Assembly (NCBI GenBank): GCA_963675135.1
Contig: OY776124.1
Span: forward strand, 2,153,001-2,217,000
Reading direction: 5' to 3'
Length of the DNA: 64,000 bases
Source: Galeopsis tetrahit
Taxonomy: Eukaryota > Streptophyta > Magnoliopsida > Lamiales > Lamiaceae
The notes under the pieces are model-generated. The model saw only the letters and a program-made list of their open reading frames with translations. It was not told the origin of the DNA and did not search any database. Position numbers and translations under genes: made by a program. Shown piece after piece: positions 12,542 to 26,111 of this stretch. Each line of letters starts with the position of its first letter. The stretch's first letter is position 1.

Positions 12542-15500
12542 ATCAATTGTGTCGAGACGGTTTTTGAATTTGAGGCCTCGGGTGCGGAGTTTTTTACGTC
12601 GACGCCCATAGCCAAATTGCGCGCACGCTTGTGCGCCGTTTTTACAAAGTTTTCAGATTGCCTCTCGGGTTTGCATTTCTAGCTGAATTGGCCATAGAAT
12701 CAATTTTGCCGAGACGGTTTTTGAATTTGAGCCTCGGGTGCGGAGTTTTTGACGTCGTCGCCCCTAACCAAATTGCGCGCACACTTGTGCGCCGTTTTTA
12801 CAAAGTTTTCAGATTGCCATTCGGGTTTGCATTTCTAGCTGAATTGGCCATAGAATCAATTGTGTCGAGACGGTTTTTGAATTTGAGGCCTCGGGTGCGG
12901 AGTTTTTGACGTCGTCGCCCATAGTCAAATTGCGCGCACGGTTGTGCGCCGTTTTTACAAAGTTTTCAGATTGCCTCTCGGGTTTGCATTTCAAGCTGAA
13001 TTGGCCATAGAATCAATTGTGTCGAGACGGTTTTTGAATTTGAGGCCTCGGGTGCGGAGTTTTTGACGTCGTCGCCCATATCCAAATTGCGCGCAGGCTT
13101 GTGCGCCGTTTTTACAAAGTTTTCAGATTGCCTCTCGGGTTTGCATTTCTAGCTGAATTGGCCATAGAATCAATTGTGTCGAGACGGTTTTTGAATTTGA
13201 GGCCTCGGGTGCGGAGTTTTTGACGTCGTCGCCCATAGCCAAACTTGCGCGCATGGTTGTGTGCCATTTTTACAAAGTTTTCAGATTGCCTCCCAAGTTT
13301 GCATCCCTCACTGAATTGGCCATAGAATCAATTATGTCGAGATGGTTTTTTGAATTTGAGGCCTCGGGTGCGAAGTTTTTGACGTCGTCGCCCATAGCCA
13401 AATTGCGCGCACGCTTCTGCGCCGTTTTTACAAAGTTTTCAAATTGCCTCTCGGGTTTGCATTTCTAGCTAAAATTGGTCATAGAATCAATTGTGTCGAG
13501 GCGGTTTTTGAATTTGAGGCCTCGGGTGCGGAGTTTTTGACGTCGTCGCCCCTAACCAAATTGCGCGCACGCTTGTGCGCCATTTTTACAAAGTTTTCAG
13601 ATTGCCATTCGGGTTTGCATTTCTAGCTGAATTGGCCATAGAATCAATTGTGTCGAGACGGTTTTTGAATTTGAGGCCTCGGGTGCGGAGTTTTTGACGT
13701 CGTCGCCCATAGCCAAATTGCGCGCAGGCTTGTGCGCCGTTTTTACAAAGTTTTCAGATTGCCTCTCGGGTTTGAATTTCCCACTGAATTGGCCATAGAA
13801 TCAATTGTGTCGAGGCGGTTTTTGAATTTGAGGCCTCGGGTGCGGATTTTTTGACGTCGTCGCCCATAGCCAAATTGCGCGCGCACCCTTGTGCGCCCTT
13901 TTTACAAAGTTTTCAGATTGCCTCTCGGGTTTGCATTTCTAGCTGAATTGGCCATAGAATCAATTGTGTCGAGACGATTTTTGAATTTGAGGCCTCGGGT
14001 GCGGAGTTTTTGACGTCGTCGCCCATAGCCAAATTGCGCGCAGGCTTGTGCGCCGTTTTTACAAAGTTTTCAGATTGCCTCTCGGGTTTGAATTTCCCAC
14101 TGAATTGGCCATAAAATCAATTGTGTCGAGACGGTTTTTGAATTTGAGGCCTCGGGTGCGGAGTTTTTTACGTCGACGCCCATAGCCAAATTGCGCGCAC
14201 GCTTGTGCGCCGTTTTTACAAAGTTTTCAGATTGCCTCTCGGGTTTGCATTGCTAGCTGAATTGGCCATAGAATCAATTTTATCGAGACGGTTTTTGAAT
14301 TTGAGGCCTCGGGTGTGGAGTTTTTGACGTCGTAGCCCATATCCAAATTGCGCGCAGGCTTGTGCGCCGTTTTTACAAAGTTTTCAGATTGCCTCTCGGG
14401 TTTGAATTTCCCACTGAATTGGCCATAGAATCAATTGTGTCGAAATGGTTTTTGAATTTGAGGCCTCGGATGCGGAGTTTTTTACGTCGACGCCTATAGC
14501 CAAATTGCGCGCACGCTTGTGCGCCGTTTTTACAAAGTTTTCAGATTGCCTCTCGGTTTTGCATTACTAGCTGAATTGGCCGTAGAATTAATTGTGTCGA
14601 GACGGTTTTTGAATTTGAGGCCTCGGGTGCTGAGTTTTTGACGTCGTCGCCCATAGCCAAATTGCGCGCACGCTTGTGCGCCGTTTTTACAAAGTTTTCA
14701 AATTGCCTCTCGGGATTGCATTTCTAGCTAAAATTGGTCATAGAATCAATTGTGTCGAGACGGTTTTTGAATTTGAGGCCTCGGGTGCGGAGTTTTTGAC
14801 GTCGTCGCCCATAGCCAAATTGCGCGCAGGCTTGTGCGCCGTTTTTACAAAGTTTTCAGATTGCCTCTCGGGTTTGAATTTCCCACTGAATTGGCCATAG
14901 AATCAATTGTGTCGAGACGGTTTTTGAATTTGAGGCCTCGGGTGCGGAGTTTTTTACGTCGACGCCCATAGCCAAATTGCGCGCACGCTTGTGCGCCATT
15001 TTTACAAAGTTTTCATATTGCCTCTCGGGTTTGCATTTCTAGCTGAATTGGCCATAGAATCAATTTTGTCGAGACGGTGTTTGAATTTGAGGCCTCGGGT
15101 GCGGAGTTTTTGACGTCGTCGCCCCTAACCAAATTGTGCGCACGCTTGTGCGCCGTTTTTACAAAGTTTTCAGATTGCTATTCGGGTTTGCATTTCTAGC
15201 TGAATTGGCCATATAATCAATTGTGTCGAGACGGTTTTTGAATTTGAGGCCTCGGGTGCGGAGTTTTTGACGTCGTCGCCCATAGTCAAATTGCGCGCAC
15301 GGTTGTGCGCCGTTTTTACAAAGTTTTCAGATTGCCTCTCGAGTTTGCATTTCTAGCTGAATTGGCCATAGAATCAATTGTGTCGAGACGGTTTTTGAAT
15401 TTGAGGCCTCGGGTGCGGAGTTTTTGACGTCGTCGCCCCTAACCAAATTGCGCGCACGCTTGTGCGCCGTTTTTACAAAGTTTTCAGATTGCCTCTCGGG

Positions 15501-17283
15501 TTTGCATTACTAGCTGAATATGCCATAGAATCAATTGTGTCGAGACGGTTTTTGAATTTGAGGCCTCGGGTGTGGAGTTTTTGACGTCGTCGCCCATAAC
15601 AAAATTGCGCGCACGCTTGTGCGCCGTTTTTACAAAGTTTTCAAATTGCCTCTCGGGTTTGCATTTCTAGCTAAAATTGGTCATAGAATCAATTGTGTCG
15701 AGACAGTTTTTGAATTTGAGGCCTCGGGTGCGGAGTTTTTGACGTCGTAGCCCATATCCAAATTGCGCATAGGCTTGTGCGCCGTTTTTACAAAGTTTTC
15801 AGATTGCCTCTCGGGTTTGAATTACCCACTGAATTGGCCATAGAATCAATTGTGTCGAGACGGTTTTTGAATTTGAGGCCTCGGGTGCGGAGATTTTTAC
15901 GTCGACGCCTATAGCCAAATTGCGCGCACGCTTGTGCGCCGTTTTTACAAAGTTTTCAGATTGCCTCTCGGGTTTGCATTGCTAGCTGAATTGGCCATAG
16001 AATCAATTTTGTCGAGACGGATTTTGAATTTGAGGCCTCGGGTGCGGAGTTTTTGACGTCGTCGCCCCAAACCAAATTGCGCGCACGCTTGTGCGCCGTT
16101 TTTACAAAGTTTTCAGATTGCCATTCGGGTTTGCATTTCTAGCTGAATTGGCCATAAAATCAATTGTGTCGAGACGGTTTTTGAATTTGAGGCCTCGGGT
16201 GCGGAGTTTTTGACGTCGACGCCCATAGCCAAACTTGCGCGCATGGTTGTGTGCCATTTTTACAAAGTTTTCAGATTGCCTCCCAAGTTTGCATCCCTCA
16301 CTGAATTGGCCATAGAATCAATTGTGTCGAGACGGTTTTTGAATTTGAGGCCTCGGGTGCGGAGTTTTTGATGTCGTCGCCCATAGCCAAATTGCGCTCA
16401 CGCTTGTGCGCCATTTTTACAAAGTTTTCAGATTGCCTCTCGGGTTTGCATTTCTAACTGAATTGGCCATAGAATCAATTGTGTCGAGACGGTTTTTGAA
16501 TTTGAGGCCTCGGGTGCGGAGTTTTTGACGTCGTCGCCCATAGTCAAATTGCGCGCACGCTTGTGCGCCGTTTTTACAAAGTTTTCAGATTGCCTCTCGG
16601 TTTTGCATTACTAGCTGAATTGGCCATAGAATTAATTGTGTCGAGACGGTTTTTGAATTTGAGGCCTCGGGTGCGGAGTTTTTTACGTCGTCGCCCATAG
16701 CTAAATTGCGCGCACGCTTGTGCGCCGTTTTTACAAAGTTTTCAAATTGCCTCTCGGGTTTGCATTTCTAGCTAAAATTGGTCATCGAATCAATTGTGTC
16801 GAGACGGTTTTTGAATTTGAGGCCTCGGGTGCGGAGTTTTTGACGTCGTCGCCCATAGCCAAATTACGCGCAGGCTTGTGCGCCGTTTTTACAAAGTTTT
16901 CAGATTGCCTCTCGGGTTTGAATTTCCCACTGAATTGGCCATAAAATCAATTGTGTCGAGACAGTTTTTGAATTTGAGGCCTTGGGTGCGGAGTTTTTTA
17001 CGTCGACGCCCATAGCCAAATTGCGCGCACGCTTGTGCGCCGTTTTTACAAAGTTTTCAGATTGCCTCTCGGGTTTGGATTTCTAGCTGAATTGGCCGTA
17101 GAATCAATTTTGTCGAGACGGTTTTTGAATTTGAGGCCTCGGGTGCGGAGTTTTTGACGTCGTCGCCCCTAACCAAATTGCGCGCACGCTTGTGCGCCGT
17201 TTTTACAAAGTTTTCAGATTGCTATTCGGGTTTGCATTTCTAGCTGAATTGGCCATAGAATCAATTGTGTCGAGACGGTTTTT
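12056..17283. repeat. Segmental copy, downstream member (offset 8806 bp)
   Basis: Counterpart of 3250-8477. Private differences include CGCTTCTGCGCC near 13417 and TTTTTGATGTCG near 16371. The last 3.6 kb was then duplicated again (17304-20920), so after 20921 the sequence resumes the order seen from 8498 at an offset of 12423 bp, which equals 8806 + 3617. Confidence 0.85.
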
Positions 17284-17303
17284 GAATTTGAGGCCTCGGG
17301 TGC
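13687..17303. repeat. 3617-bp tandem duplication, unit 1 (23 monomers)
   Basis: Monomer starts at 13687 and 17304 both read CATAGCC with CAGGCTTG and GAATTTCCCAC, followed by GGATTTTTTGACG with GCGCGCACCC. The whole 23-monomer order then repeats. The junction monomer changes from TTTTTGAATTT (17284) to TTTTTAAATTT at the end of unit 2 (20901), which places the crossover within about 30 bp of the monomer boundary. Confidence 0.88.
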
Positions 17304-20300
17304 GGAGTTTTTGACGTCGTCGCCCATAGCCAAATTGCGCGCAGGCTTGTGCGCCGTTTTTACAAAGTTTTCAGATTGCCTCTCGGGTTTGAATTTCCCA
17401 CTGAATTGGCCATAGAATCAATTGTGTCGAGGCGGTTTTTGAATTTGAGGCCTCGGGTGCGGATTTTTTGACGTCGTCGCCCATAGCCAAATTGCGCGCG
17501 CACCCTTGTGCGCCCTTTTTACAAAGTTTTCAGATTGCCTCTCGGGTTTGCATTTCTAGCTGAATTGGCCATAGAATCAATTGTGTCGAGACGATTTTTG
17601 AATTTGAGGCCTCGGGTGCGGAGTTTTTGACGTCGTCGCCCATAGCCAAATTGCGCGCAGGCTTGTGCGCCGTTTTTACAAAGTTTTCAGATTGCCTCTC
17701 GGGTTTGAATTTCCCACTGAATTGGCCATAAAATCAATTGTGTCGAGACGGTTTTTGAATTTGAGGCCTCGGGTGCGGAGTTTTTTACGTCGACGCCCAT
17801 AGCCAAATTGCGCGCACGCTTGTGCGCCGTTTTTACAAAGTTTTCAGATTGCCTCTCGGGTTTGCATTGCTAGCTGAATTGGCCATAGAATCAATTTTAT
17901 CGAGACGGTTTTTGAATTTGAGGCCTCGGGTGTGGAGTTTTTGACGTCGTAGCCCATATCCAAATTGCGCGCAGGCTTGTGCGCCGTTTTTACAAAGTTT
18001 TCAGATTGCCTCTCGGGTTTGAATTTCCCACTGAATTGGCCATAGAATCAATTGTGTCGAAATGGTTTTTGAATTTGAGGCCTCGGATGCGGAGTTTTTT
18101 ACGTCGACGCCTATAGCCAAATTGCGCGCACGCTTGTGCGCCGTTTTTACAAAGTTTTCAGATTGCCTCTCGGTTTTGCATTACTAGCTGAATTGGCCGT
18201 AGAATTAATTGTGTCGAGACGGTTTTTGAATTTGAGGCCTCGGGTGCTGAGTTTTTGACGTCGTCGCCCATAGCCAAATTGCGCGCACGCTTGTGCGCCG
18301 TTTTTACAAAGTTTTCAAATTGCCTCTCGGGATTGCATTTCTAGCTAAAATTGGTCATAGAATCAATTGTGTCGAGACGGTTTTTGAATTTGAGGCCTCG
18401 GGTGCGGAGTTTTTGACGTCGTCGCCCATAGCCAAATTGCGCGCAGGCTTGTGCGCCGTTTTTACAAAGTTTTCAGATTGCCTCTCGGGTTTGAATTTCC
18501 CACTGAATTGGCCATAGAATCAATTGTGTCGAGACGGTTTTTGAATTTGAGGCCTCGGGTGCGGAGTTTTTTACGTCGACGCCCATAGCCAAATTGCGCG
18601 CACGCTTGTGCGCCATTTTTACAAAGTTTTCATATTGCCTCTCGGGTTTGCATTTCTAGCTGAATTGGCCATAGAATCAATTTTGTCGAGACGGTGTTTG
18701 AATTTGAGGCCTCGGGTGCGGAGTTTTTGACGTCGTCGCCCCTAACCAAATTGTGCGCACGCTTGTGCGCCGTTTTTACAAAGTTTTCAGATTGCTATTC
18801 GGGTTTGCATTTCTAGCTGAATTGGCCATATAATCAATTGTGTCGAGACGGTTTTTGAATTTGAGGCCTCGGGTGCGGAGTTTTTGACGTCGTCGCCCAT
18901 AGTCAAATTGCGCGCACGGTTGTGCGCCGTTTTTACAAAGTTTTCAGATTGCCTCTCGAGTTTGCATTTCTAGCTGAATTGGCCATAGAATCAATTGTGT
19001 CGAGACGGTTTTTGAATTTGAGGCCTCGGGTGCGGAGTTTTTGACGTCGTCGCCCCTAACCAAATTGCGCGCACGCTTGTGCGCCGTTTTTACAAAGTTT
19101 TCAGATTGCCTCTCGGGTTTGCATTACTAGCTGAATATGCCATAGAATCAATTGTGTCGAGACGGTTTTTGAATTTGAGGCCTCGGGTGTGGAGTTTTTG
19201 ACGTCGTCGCCCATAACAAAATTGCGCGCACGCTTGTGCGCCGTTTTTACAAAGTTTTCAAATTGCCTCTCGGGTTTGCATTTCTAGCTAAAATTGGTCA
19301 TAGAATCAATTGTGTCGAGACAGTTTTTGAATTTGAGGCCTCGGGTGCGGAGTTTTTGACGTCGTAGCCCATATCCAAATTGCGCATAGGCTTGTGCGCC
19401 GTTTTTACAAAGTTTTCAGATTGCCTCTCGGGTTTGAATTACCCACTGAATTGGCCATAGAATCAATTGTGTCGAGACGGTTTTTGAATTTGAGGCCTCG
19501 GGTGCGGAGATTTTTACGTCGACGCCTATAGCCAAATTGCGCGCACGCTTGTGCGCCGTTTTTACAAAGTTTTCAGATTGCCTCTCGGGTTTGCATTGCT
19601 AGCTGAATTGGCCATAGAATCAATTTTGTCGAGACGGATTTTGAATTTGAGGCCTCGGGTGCGGAGTTTTTGACGTCGTCGCCCCAAACCAAATTGCGCG
19701 CACGCTTGTGCGCCGTTTTTACAAAGTTTTCAGATTGCCATTCGGGTTTGCATTTCTAGCTGAATTGGCCATAAAATCAATTGTGTCGAGACGGTTTTTG
19801 AATTTGAGGCCTCGGGTGCGGAGTTTTTGACGTCGACGCCCATAGCCAAACTTGCGCGCATGGTTGTGTGCCATTTTTACAAAGTTTTCAGATTGCCTCC
19901 CAAGTTTGCATCCCTCACTGAATTGGCCATAGAATCAATTGTGTCGAGACGGTTTTTGAATTTGAGGCCTCGGGTGCGGAGTTTTTGACGTCGTCGCCCA
20001 TAGCCAAATTGCGCTCACGCTTGTGCGCCATTTTTACAAAGTTTTCAGATTGCCTCTCGGGTTTGCATTTCTAACTGAATTGGCCATAGAATCAATTGTG
20101 TCGAGACGGTTTTTGAATTTGAGGCCTCGGGTGCGGAGTTTTTGACGTCGTCGCCCATAGTCAAATTGCGCGCACGCTTGTGCGCCGTTTTTACAAAGTT
20201 TTCAGATTGCCTCTCGGTTTTGCATTACTAGCTGAATTGGCCATAGAATTAATTGTGTCGAGACGGTTTTTGAATTTGAGGCCTCGGGTGCGGAGTTTTT

Positions 20301-20920
20301 TACGTCGTCGCCCATAGCTAAATTGCGCGCACGCTTGTGCGCCGTTTTTACAAAGTTTTCAAATTGCCTCTCGGGTTTGCATTTCTAGCTAAAATTGGTC
20401 ATCGAATCAATTGTGTCGAGACGGTTTTTGAATTTGAGGCCTCGGGTGCGGAGTTTTTGACGTCGTCGCCCATAGCCAAATTACGCGCAGGCTTGTGCGC
20501 CGTTTTTACAAAGTTTTCAGATTGCCTCTCGGGTTTGAATTTCCCACTGAATTGGCCATAAAATCAATTGTGTCGAGACAGTTTTTGAATTTGAGGCCTT
20601 GGGTGCGGAGTTTTTTACGTCGACGCCCATAGCCAAATTGCGCGCACGCTTGTGCGCCGTTTTTACAAAGTTTTCAGATTGCCTCTCGGGTTTGGATTTC
20701 TAGCTGAATTGGCCGTAGAATCAATTTTGTCGAGACGGTTTTTGAATTTGAGGCCTCGGGTGCGGAGTTTTTGACGTCGTCGCCCCTAACCAAATTGCGC
20801 GCACGCTTGTGCGCCGTTTTTACAAAGTTTTCAGATTGCTATTCGGGTTTGCATTTCTAGCTGAATTGGCCATAGAATCAATTGTGTCGAGACGGTTTTT
20901 AAATTTGAGGCCTCGGGTGC
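17304..20920. repeat. 3617-bp tandem duplication, unit 2 (23 monomers)
   Basis: Second copy of 13687-17303, nearly identical. One noticed difference is GACGTCG here near 19988, where unit 1 has GATGTCG near 16371. Unit 1 and the older copy at 7565 differ at the same place, so the change arose in unit 1 after duplication. Confidence 0.88.
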
Positions 20921-21707
20921 GGAGTTTTTGACGTCGTCGCCCATAGTCAAATTGCGCGCACGGTTGTGCGCCGTTTTTACAAAGTTTTCAGATTGCCTCT
21001 CGGGTTTGCATTCCTAGCTGAATTGGCAATTGAATCAATTGTGTCGAGACGGTTTTTGAATTTGAGGCCTCGGGTGCGGAGTTTTTGACGTCGTCGCCTA
21101 TAGCCAAATTGCGCGCACGCTTGTGCGCCGTTTTTACAAAGTTTTCAGATTGCCTCTCGGGTTTGCATTTTATAGCTGAATAGGCCATAGAATCAATTGT
21201 GTCGAGACGGTTTTTGAATTTGAGGCCTCGGGTGCGGAGTTTATGACGTCGTCGCCCATAGTCAAATTGCGCGCACGCTTGTGCGCCGTTTTTACAAAGT
21301 TTTCAGATTACCTCTCGGGTTTGCATTACTAGCTGAATTGGCTATAGAATCAATTCTGTTGAGACGGTTTTTGAATTTGAGGCCTCGGGTGCGGAGTTTT
21401 TGACGTCGTCGCCCATAGCCAAATTGCGCGCACACTTTTGCGCCGTTTTTACAAAGTTTTCAAATTGCCTCTCGGGTTTGCATTTCCAGCTAAAATTGGT
21501 CATAGAATCAATTGTGTCGAGACGGTTTTTGAATTTGAGGCCTCGGGTGCGGAGTTTTTGACGTTGTCGCCCATATCCAAATTGCGCGCAGGCTTGTGCG
21601 CCGTTTTTACAAAGTTTTCAGATTGCCTCTCGGGTTTGGATTTCTAGCTGAATTGGCCGTAGAATCAATTTTGTCGAGACGGTTTTTGAATTTGAGGCCT
21701 CGGGTGC
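20764..21707. repeat. 944-bp tandem duplication, unit 1 (6 monomers)
   Basis: Six monomers beginning with the CCCCTAACC type. They include TTTTTAAATTT, GGCAATTGAATC, CATTTTATAGCTGAATAGG, GAGTTTATGACG and CTGTTGAG markers, all repeated 944 bp downstream. One difference is CACTTTTGCGCC near 21435 against CACTTATGCGCC near 22379. Confidence 0.88.
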
Positions 21708-22651
21708 GGAGTTTTTGACGTCGTCGCCCCTAACCAAATTACGCGCACGCTTGTGCGCCGTTTTTACAAAGTTTTCAGATTGCTATTCGGGTTTGCATTT
21801 CTAGCTGAATTGGCCATAGAATCAATTGTGTCGAGACGGTTTTTAAATTTGAGGCCTCGGGTGCGGAGTTTTTGACGTCGTCGCCCATAGTCAAATTGCG
21901 CGCACGGTTGTGCGCCGTTTTTACAAAGTTTTCAGATTGCCTCTCGGGTTTGCATTCCTAGCTGAATTGGCAATTGAATCAATTGTGTCGAGACGGTTTT
22001 TGAATTTGAGGCCTCGGGTGCGGAGTTTTTGACGTCGTCGCCTATAGCCAAATTGCGCGCACGCTTGTGCGCCGTTTTTACAAAGTTTTCAGATTGCCTC
22101 TCGGGTTTGCATTTTATAGCTGAATAGGCCATAGAATCAATTGTGTCGAGACGGTTTTTGAATTTGAGGCCTCGGGTGCGGAGTTTATGACGTCGTCGCC
22201 CATAGTCAAATTGCGCGCACGCTTGTGCGCCGTTTTTACAAAGTTTTCAGATTACCTCTCGGGTTTGCATTACTAGCTGAATTGGCTATAGAATCAATTC
22301 TGTTGAGACGGTTTTTGAATTTGAGGCCTCGGGTGCGGAGTTTTTGACGTCGTCGCCCATAGCCAAATTGCGCGCACACTTATGCGCCGTTTTTACAAAG
22401 TTTTCAAATTGCCTCTCGGGTTTGCATTTCCAGCTAAAATTGGTCATAGAATCAATTGTGTCGAGACGGTTTTTGAATTTGAGGCCTCGGGTGCGGAGTT
22501 TTTGACGTTGTCGCCCATATCCAAATTGCGCGCAGGCTTGTGCGCCGTTTTTACAAAGTTTTCAGATTGCCTCTCGGGTTTGAATTACCCACTGAATTGG
22601 CCATAGAATCAATTGTGTCGAGTCGGTTTTTGAATTTGAGGCCTCGGGTGC
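21708..22651. repeat. 944-bp tandem duplication, unit 2 (6 monomers)
   Basis: Second copy of 20764-21707. The last monomer keeps the left half (GTTGTCGCCCATATCC, CAGGCTTG) but has GAATTACCCAC where unit 1 has GGATTTCTAGCTG. The crossover therefore fell inside it, near 22577. This also marks the end of domain A. Confidence 0.85.
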
Positions 22652-24695
22652 GGAGTTTTTTACGTCGACGCAAATAGCCAAATTGCGCGCACGTTTGTGC
22701 GCCATTTTTACAAAGTTTTCAGATTGCCTCTCTGGTTTGCATTACTAGTTGAATTGGCCATAGAATCAATTTTGTCGAGACGGTTTTTGAATTTCAGGCC
22801 TCGGGTGCGGAGTTTTTGACGTCGTCGCCCCTAACCAAATTGCGCGCACGCTTGTGCGCCGTTTTTACAAAGTTTTCAGATTGCCATTCGGGTTTGCATT
22901 TCTAGCTGAATTGGCCATAAAATCAATTGTGTCGAGACGGTTTTTGAATTTGAGGCCTCGGGTGCGGAGTTTTTGACGTCGTCGCCCATAGTCAAATTGC
23001 GCGCACGGTTGTGCGCCGTTTTTACAAAGTTTTCAGATTGCCTCTCGAGTTTGCATTTCTAGCTGAATTGGCCATAGAATCAATTGTGTCGAGACGGTTT
23101 TTGAATTTGAGGCCTCGGGTGCGGAGTTTTTTACGTCGTCGCCCATAGCCAAATTGCGCGCACACTTGTGCTCCGTTTTTACAAAGTTTTCAAATTGCCT
23201 CTCAGGTTTGCATCCCTAGCTAAAATTGGTAATAGAATCAATTGTGTCAAGACGGTTTTTGAATTTGAGGCCTCGGGTGCAGAGTTTTTGACGTCGTCGC
23301 CCATAGCCAAATTGCTCGCACGCTTGTGCGCCGTTTTTACAAAGTTTTCAGATTGCCTCTCGGGTTTGAATTTCCCACTGAATTGGCCATAGAATCAATT
23401 GTGTCGAGACGGTTTTTGAATTTGAGGCCTCGGGTGCGGAGTTTTTTTACGTCGTCGCCCATAGCCAAATTGCGCGCATGCTTGTGCGCCGTTTTTACAA
23501 AGTTTTCAGATTGCCTCTCGGTTTGCATTTCTAGCTGAATTGGCTATAGAATCAATTTTGTCGAGACGGTTTTTGAATTTGAGGCCTCGGGTGCAGAGTT
23601 TTTGACGTCGTCGCCCCTAACCAAATTGCGCGCACGCTTGTGCGCCGTTTTTACAAAGTTTTCAGATTGCCATTCGGGTTTGCATTTCTAGCTGAATTGG
23701 CCATAGAATCAATTGTGTCGAGACGGTTTTTGAATTTGAGGCCTCGGGTGCAGAGTTTTTGACGTCGTCGCCCATATCCAAATTGCGCGCAGGCTTGTGC
23801 GCCGTTTTTACAAAGTTTTCAGATTGCCTCTCGGGTTTGCATTACTAGCTGAATTGGCAATAGAATCAATTGTGTCGAGACGGTTTTTGAATTTGAGGCC
23901 TCGGGTGCAGAGTTTTTGACGTCGTCGCCCATAGCCAAATTGCGCGCAAGCTTGTGCGCCGTTTTTACAAAGTTTTCAAATTGCCTCTCGGGTTTGCATT
24001 TCTAGCTAAAATTGGTCATAGAATCAATTTTGTCGAGACGGTTTTTGAATTTGAGGCCTCGGGTGCGGAGTTTTTGACGTCGTCGCCCATAGCCAAATTG
24101 CGCATACACTTATGCGCCGTTTTTACAAAGTTTTCAGATTGCCTCTCGGTTTTGAATTTCCCACTGAATTGGCCATAGAATCAATTGTGTCGAGACGGTT
24201 TTTGAATTTGAGGCCTCGGGTGCGGAGTTTTTGACGTCGTCGCCCATAGCCAAATTGCGCGCACGCTTGTGCGCCGTTTTTACAAAGTTTTCAGATTGCC
24301 TCTCGGGTTTGCATTGCTAGCTGAATTGGCCATAGAATCAATTTTGTCGAGACGGTTTTTGAATTTGAGGCCTCGGGTGCGGAGTTTTTGACGTCGTCGA
24401 CCATCGCCAAATTGCGCGCACGCTTGTGCGTCGTTTTTACAAAGTTTTCAGATTGCCTCTCGGGTTTGCATTTCTAGCTAAAATTGGCCATAGAATCAAT
24501 TGTGTCGAGACGGTTTTTGAATTTGAGGCCTCGGGTGCGGAGTTTTTGACGTCGTCGCCCATAGCCAAATTGCGCGGACGCTTGTGCGCGGTTTTTACAA
24601 AGTTTTCAGATTGCCTCTCGGGTTTGAATTTCCCACTGAATTGGCCATAGAATCAATTGTGTCGAGACGGTTTTTGAATTTGAGGCCTCGGGTGC

Positions 24696-26111
24696 GGAGT
24701 TTTTTACGTCGACGCCCATAGCCAAATTGCGCGCACGCTTGTGCGCCGTTTTTACAATGTTTTCAGATTGCCTCGCGGGTTTGCATTGCTAGCTGAATTG
24801 GCCATAGAATCAATTTTGTCGAGACAGTTTTTGAATTTGAGGCCTCGGGTGCGGAGTTTTTGACGTCGTCGACCATCGCCAAATTGCGCGCACGCTTGTG
24901 CGCCGTTTTTACAAAGTTTTCAGATTGCCTCTCTGGTTTGCATTTCTAGCTAAAATTGGCCATAGAATCAATTGTGTCGAGACGGTTTTTGAATTTGAGG
25001 CCTCGGGTGCGGAGTTTTTGACGTCGTCGCCCATATCCAAACTTGCGCGCATGGTTGTGTGCCATTTTTACAAAGTTTTCAGATTGCCTCCCAAGTTTGC
25101 ATCCCTCACTGAATTGGCCATAGAATCAATTGTGTCGAGACGGTTTTTAAATTTGAGGCCTCGGGTGCGGAGTTTTTGACGTCGTCGCCCATAACCAAAT
25201 TGCGCGCACCCTTGTGCGCCATTTTTACAAAGTTTTCAAATTGCCTCTCGGGTTTGCATTTCTAGCTAAAATTGGTCATAGAATCAATTGTGTCGAGACG
25301 GTTTTTGAATTTGAGGCCTCGGGTGCAGAGTTTTTGACGTCGTCGCCCATAGCCAAATTGCTCGCACGCTTGTGCGCCGTTTTTACAAAGTTTTCAGATT
25401 GCCTCTCGGGTTTGAATTTCCCACTGAATTGGCCATAGAATCAATTGTGTCGAGACGGTTTTTGAATTTGAGGCCTCGGGTGCGGAGTTTTTTTACGTCG
25501 TCGCCCATAGCCAAATTGCGCGCACGCTTGTGCGCCGTTTTTACAAAGTTTTCAGATTACCTCTCGGTTTGCATTTCTAGCTGAATTGGCCATAGAATCA
25601 ATTTTATCGAGACGGTTTTTGAATTTGAGGCCTCGGGTGCGGAGTTTTTGACGTCGTCGCCCCTAACCAAATTGCGCGCACGCTTGTGCGCCGTTTTTAC
25701 AAAGTTTTCAGATTGCCATTCGGGTTTGCATTTCTAGCTGAATTGGCCATAGAATCAATTGTGTCGCGACGGTTTTTGAATTTGAGGCCTCGGGTGCGGA
25801 GTTTTTGACGTCGTCGCCCATAGTCAAATTGCGCGCACGGTTGTGCGCCGTTTTTACAAAGTTTTCAGATTGCCTCTCGGGTTTGCATTACTAGCTGAAT
25901 TGGCCATAGAATCAATTGTGTCGAGACGGTTTTTGAATTTGAGGCCTCGGGTGCGGAGTTTTTGACGTCGTCGCCCATAGCCAAATTGTGCATACACTTA
26001 TGCGCCGTTTTTACAAAGTTTTCAGATTGCCTCTCGGTTTTGAATTTCCCACTGAATTGGCCATAGAATCAATTGTGTCGAGACGGTTTTTGAATTTGAG
26101 GCCTCGGGTGC
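24696..26111. repeat. 1416-bp tandem duplication, unit 1 (9 monomers: i-j-k-l-d-e-f-g-b)
   Basis: Starts with the i-type monomer (GTCGACGCCC, then the unusual TACAATGTTTTC and CCTCGCGGG). It runs through j (GACCATCGCC), k, l, d, e, f, g and a b-type with GTGCATACACTTATG. Nine monomers sum to 1416 bp, the exact spacing to the next i at 26112. Confidence 0.88.

Larger units (their letters stand above)
1..22651. repeat. Domain A: diverged satellite mosaic with large segmental copies
   Basis: About 144 monomers with mixed variants. Common variants carry CCCCTAACC, CATAGTC plus CGGTTG, CATATCC plus CAGGCTTG, GTCGACGCC (a SalI site), GAATTTCCCAC or GAATTACCCAC. I did not find the domain B hallmarks here: the CAAGCTTG palindrome, the seven-T run GGAGTTTTTTTACG, or GTGTCGCGAC. 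No short HOR runs through the domain. Instead it is assembled from kilobase-scale copies at offsets of 944, 2044, 2830, 3617, 3935 and 8806 bp, all whole numbers of monomers. It holds no genes. Confidence 0.88.
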
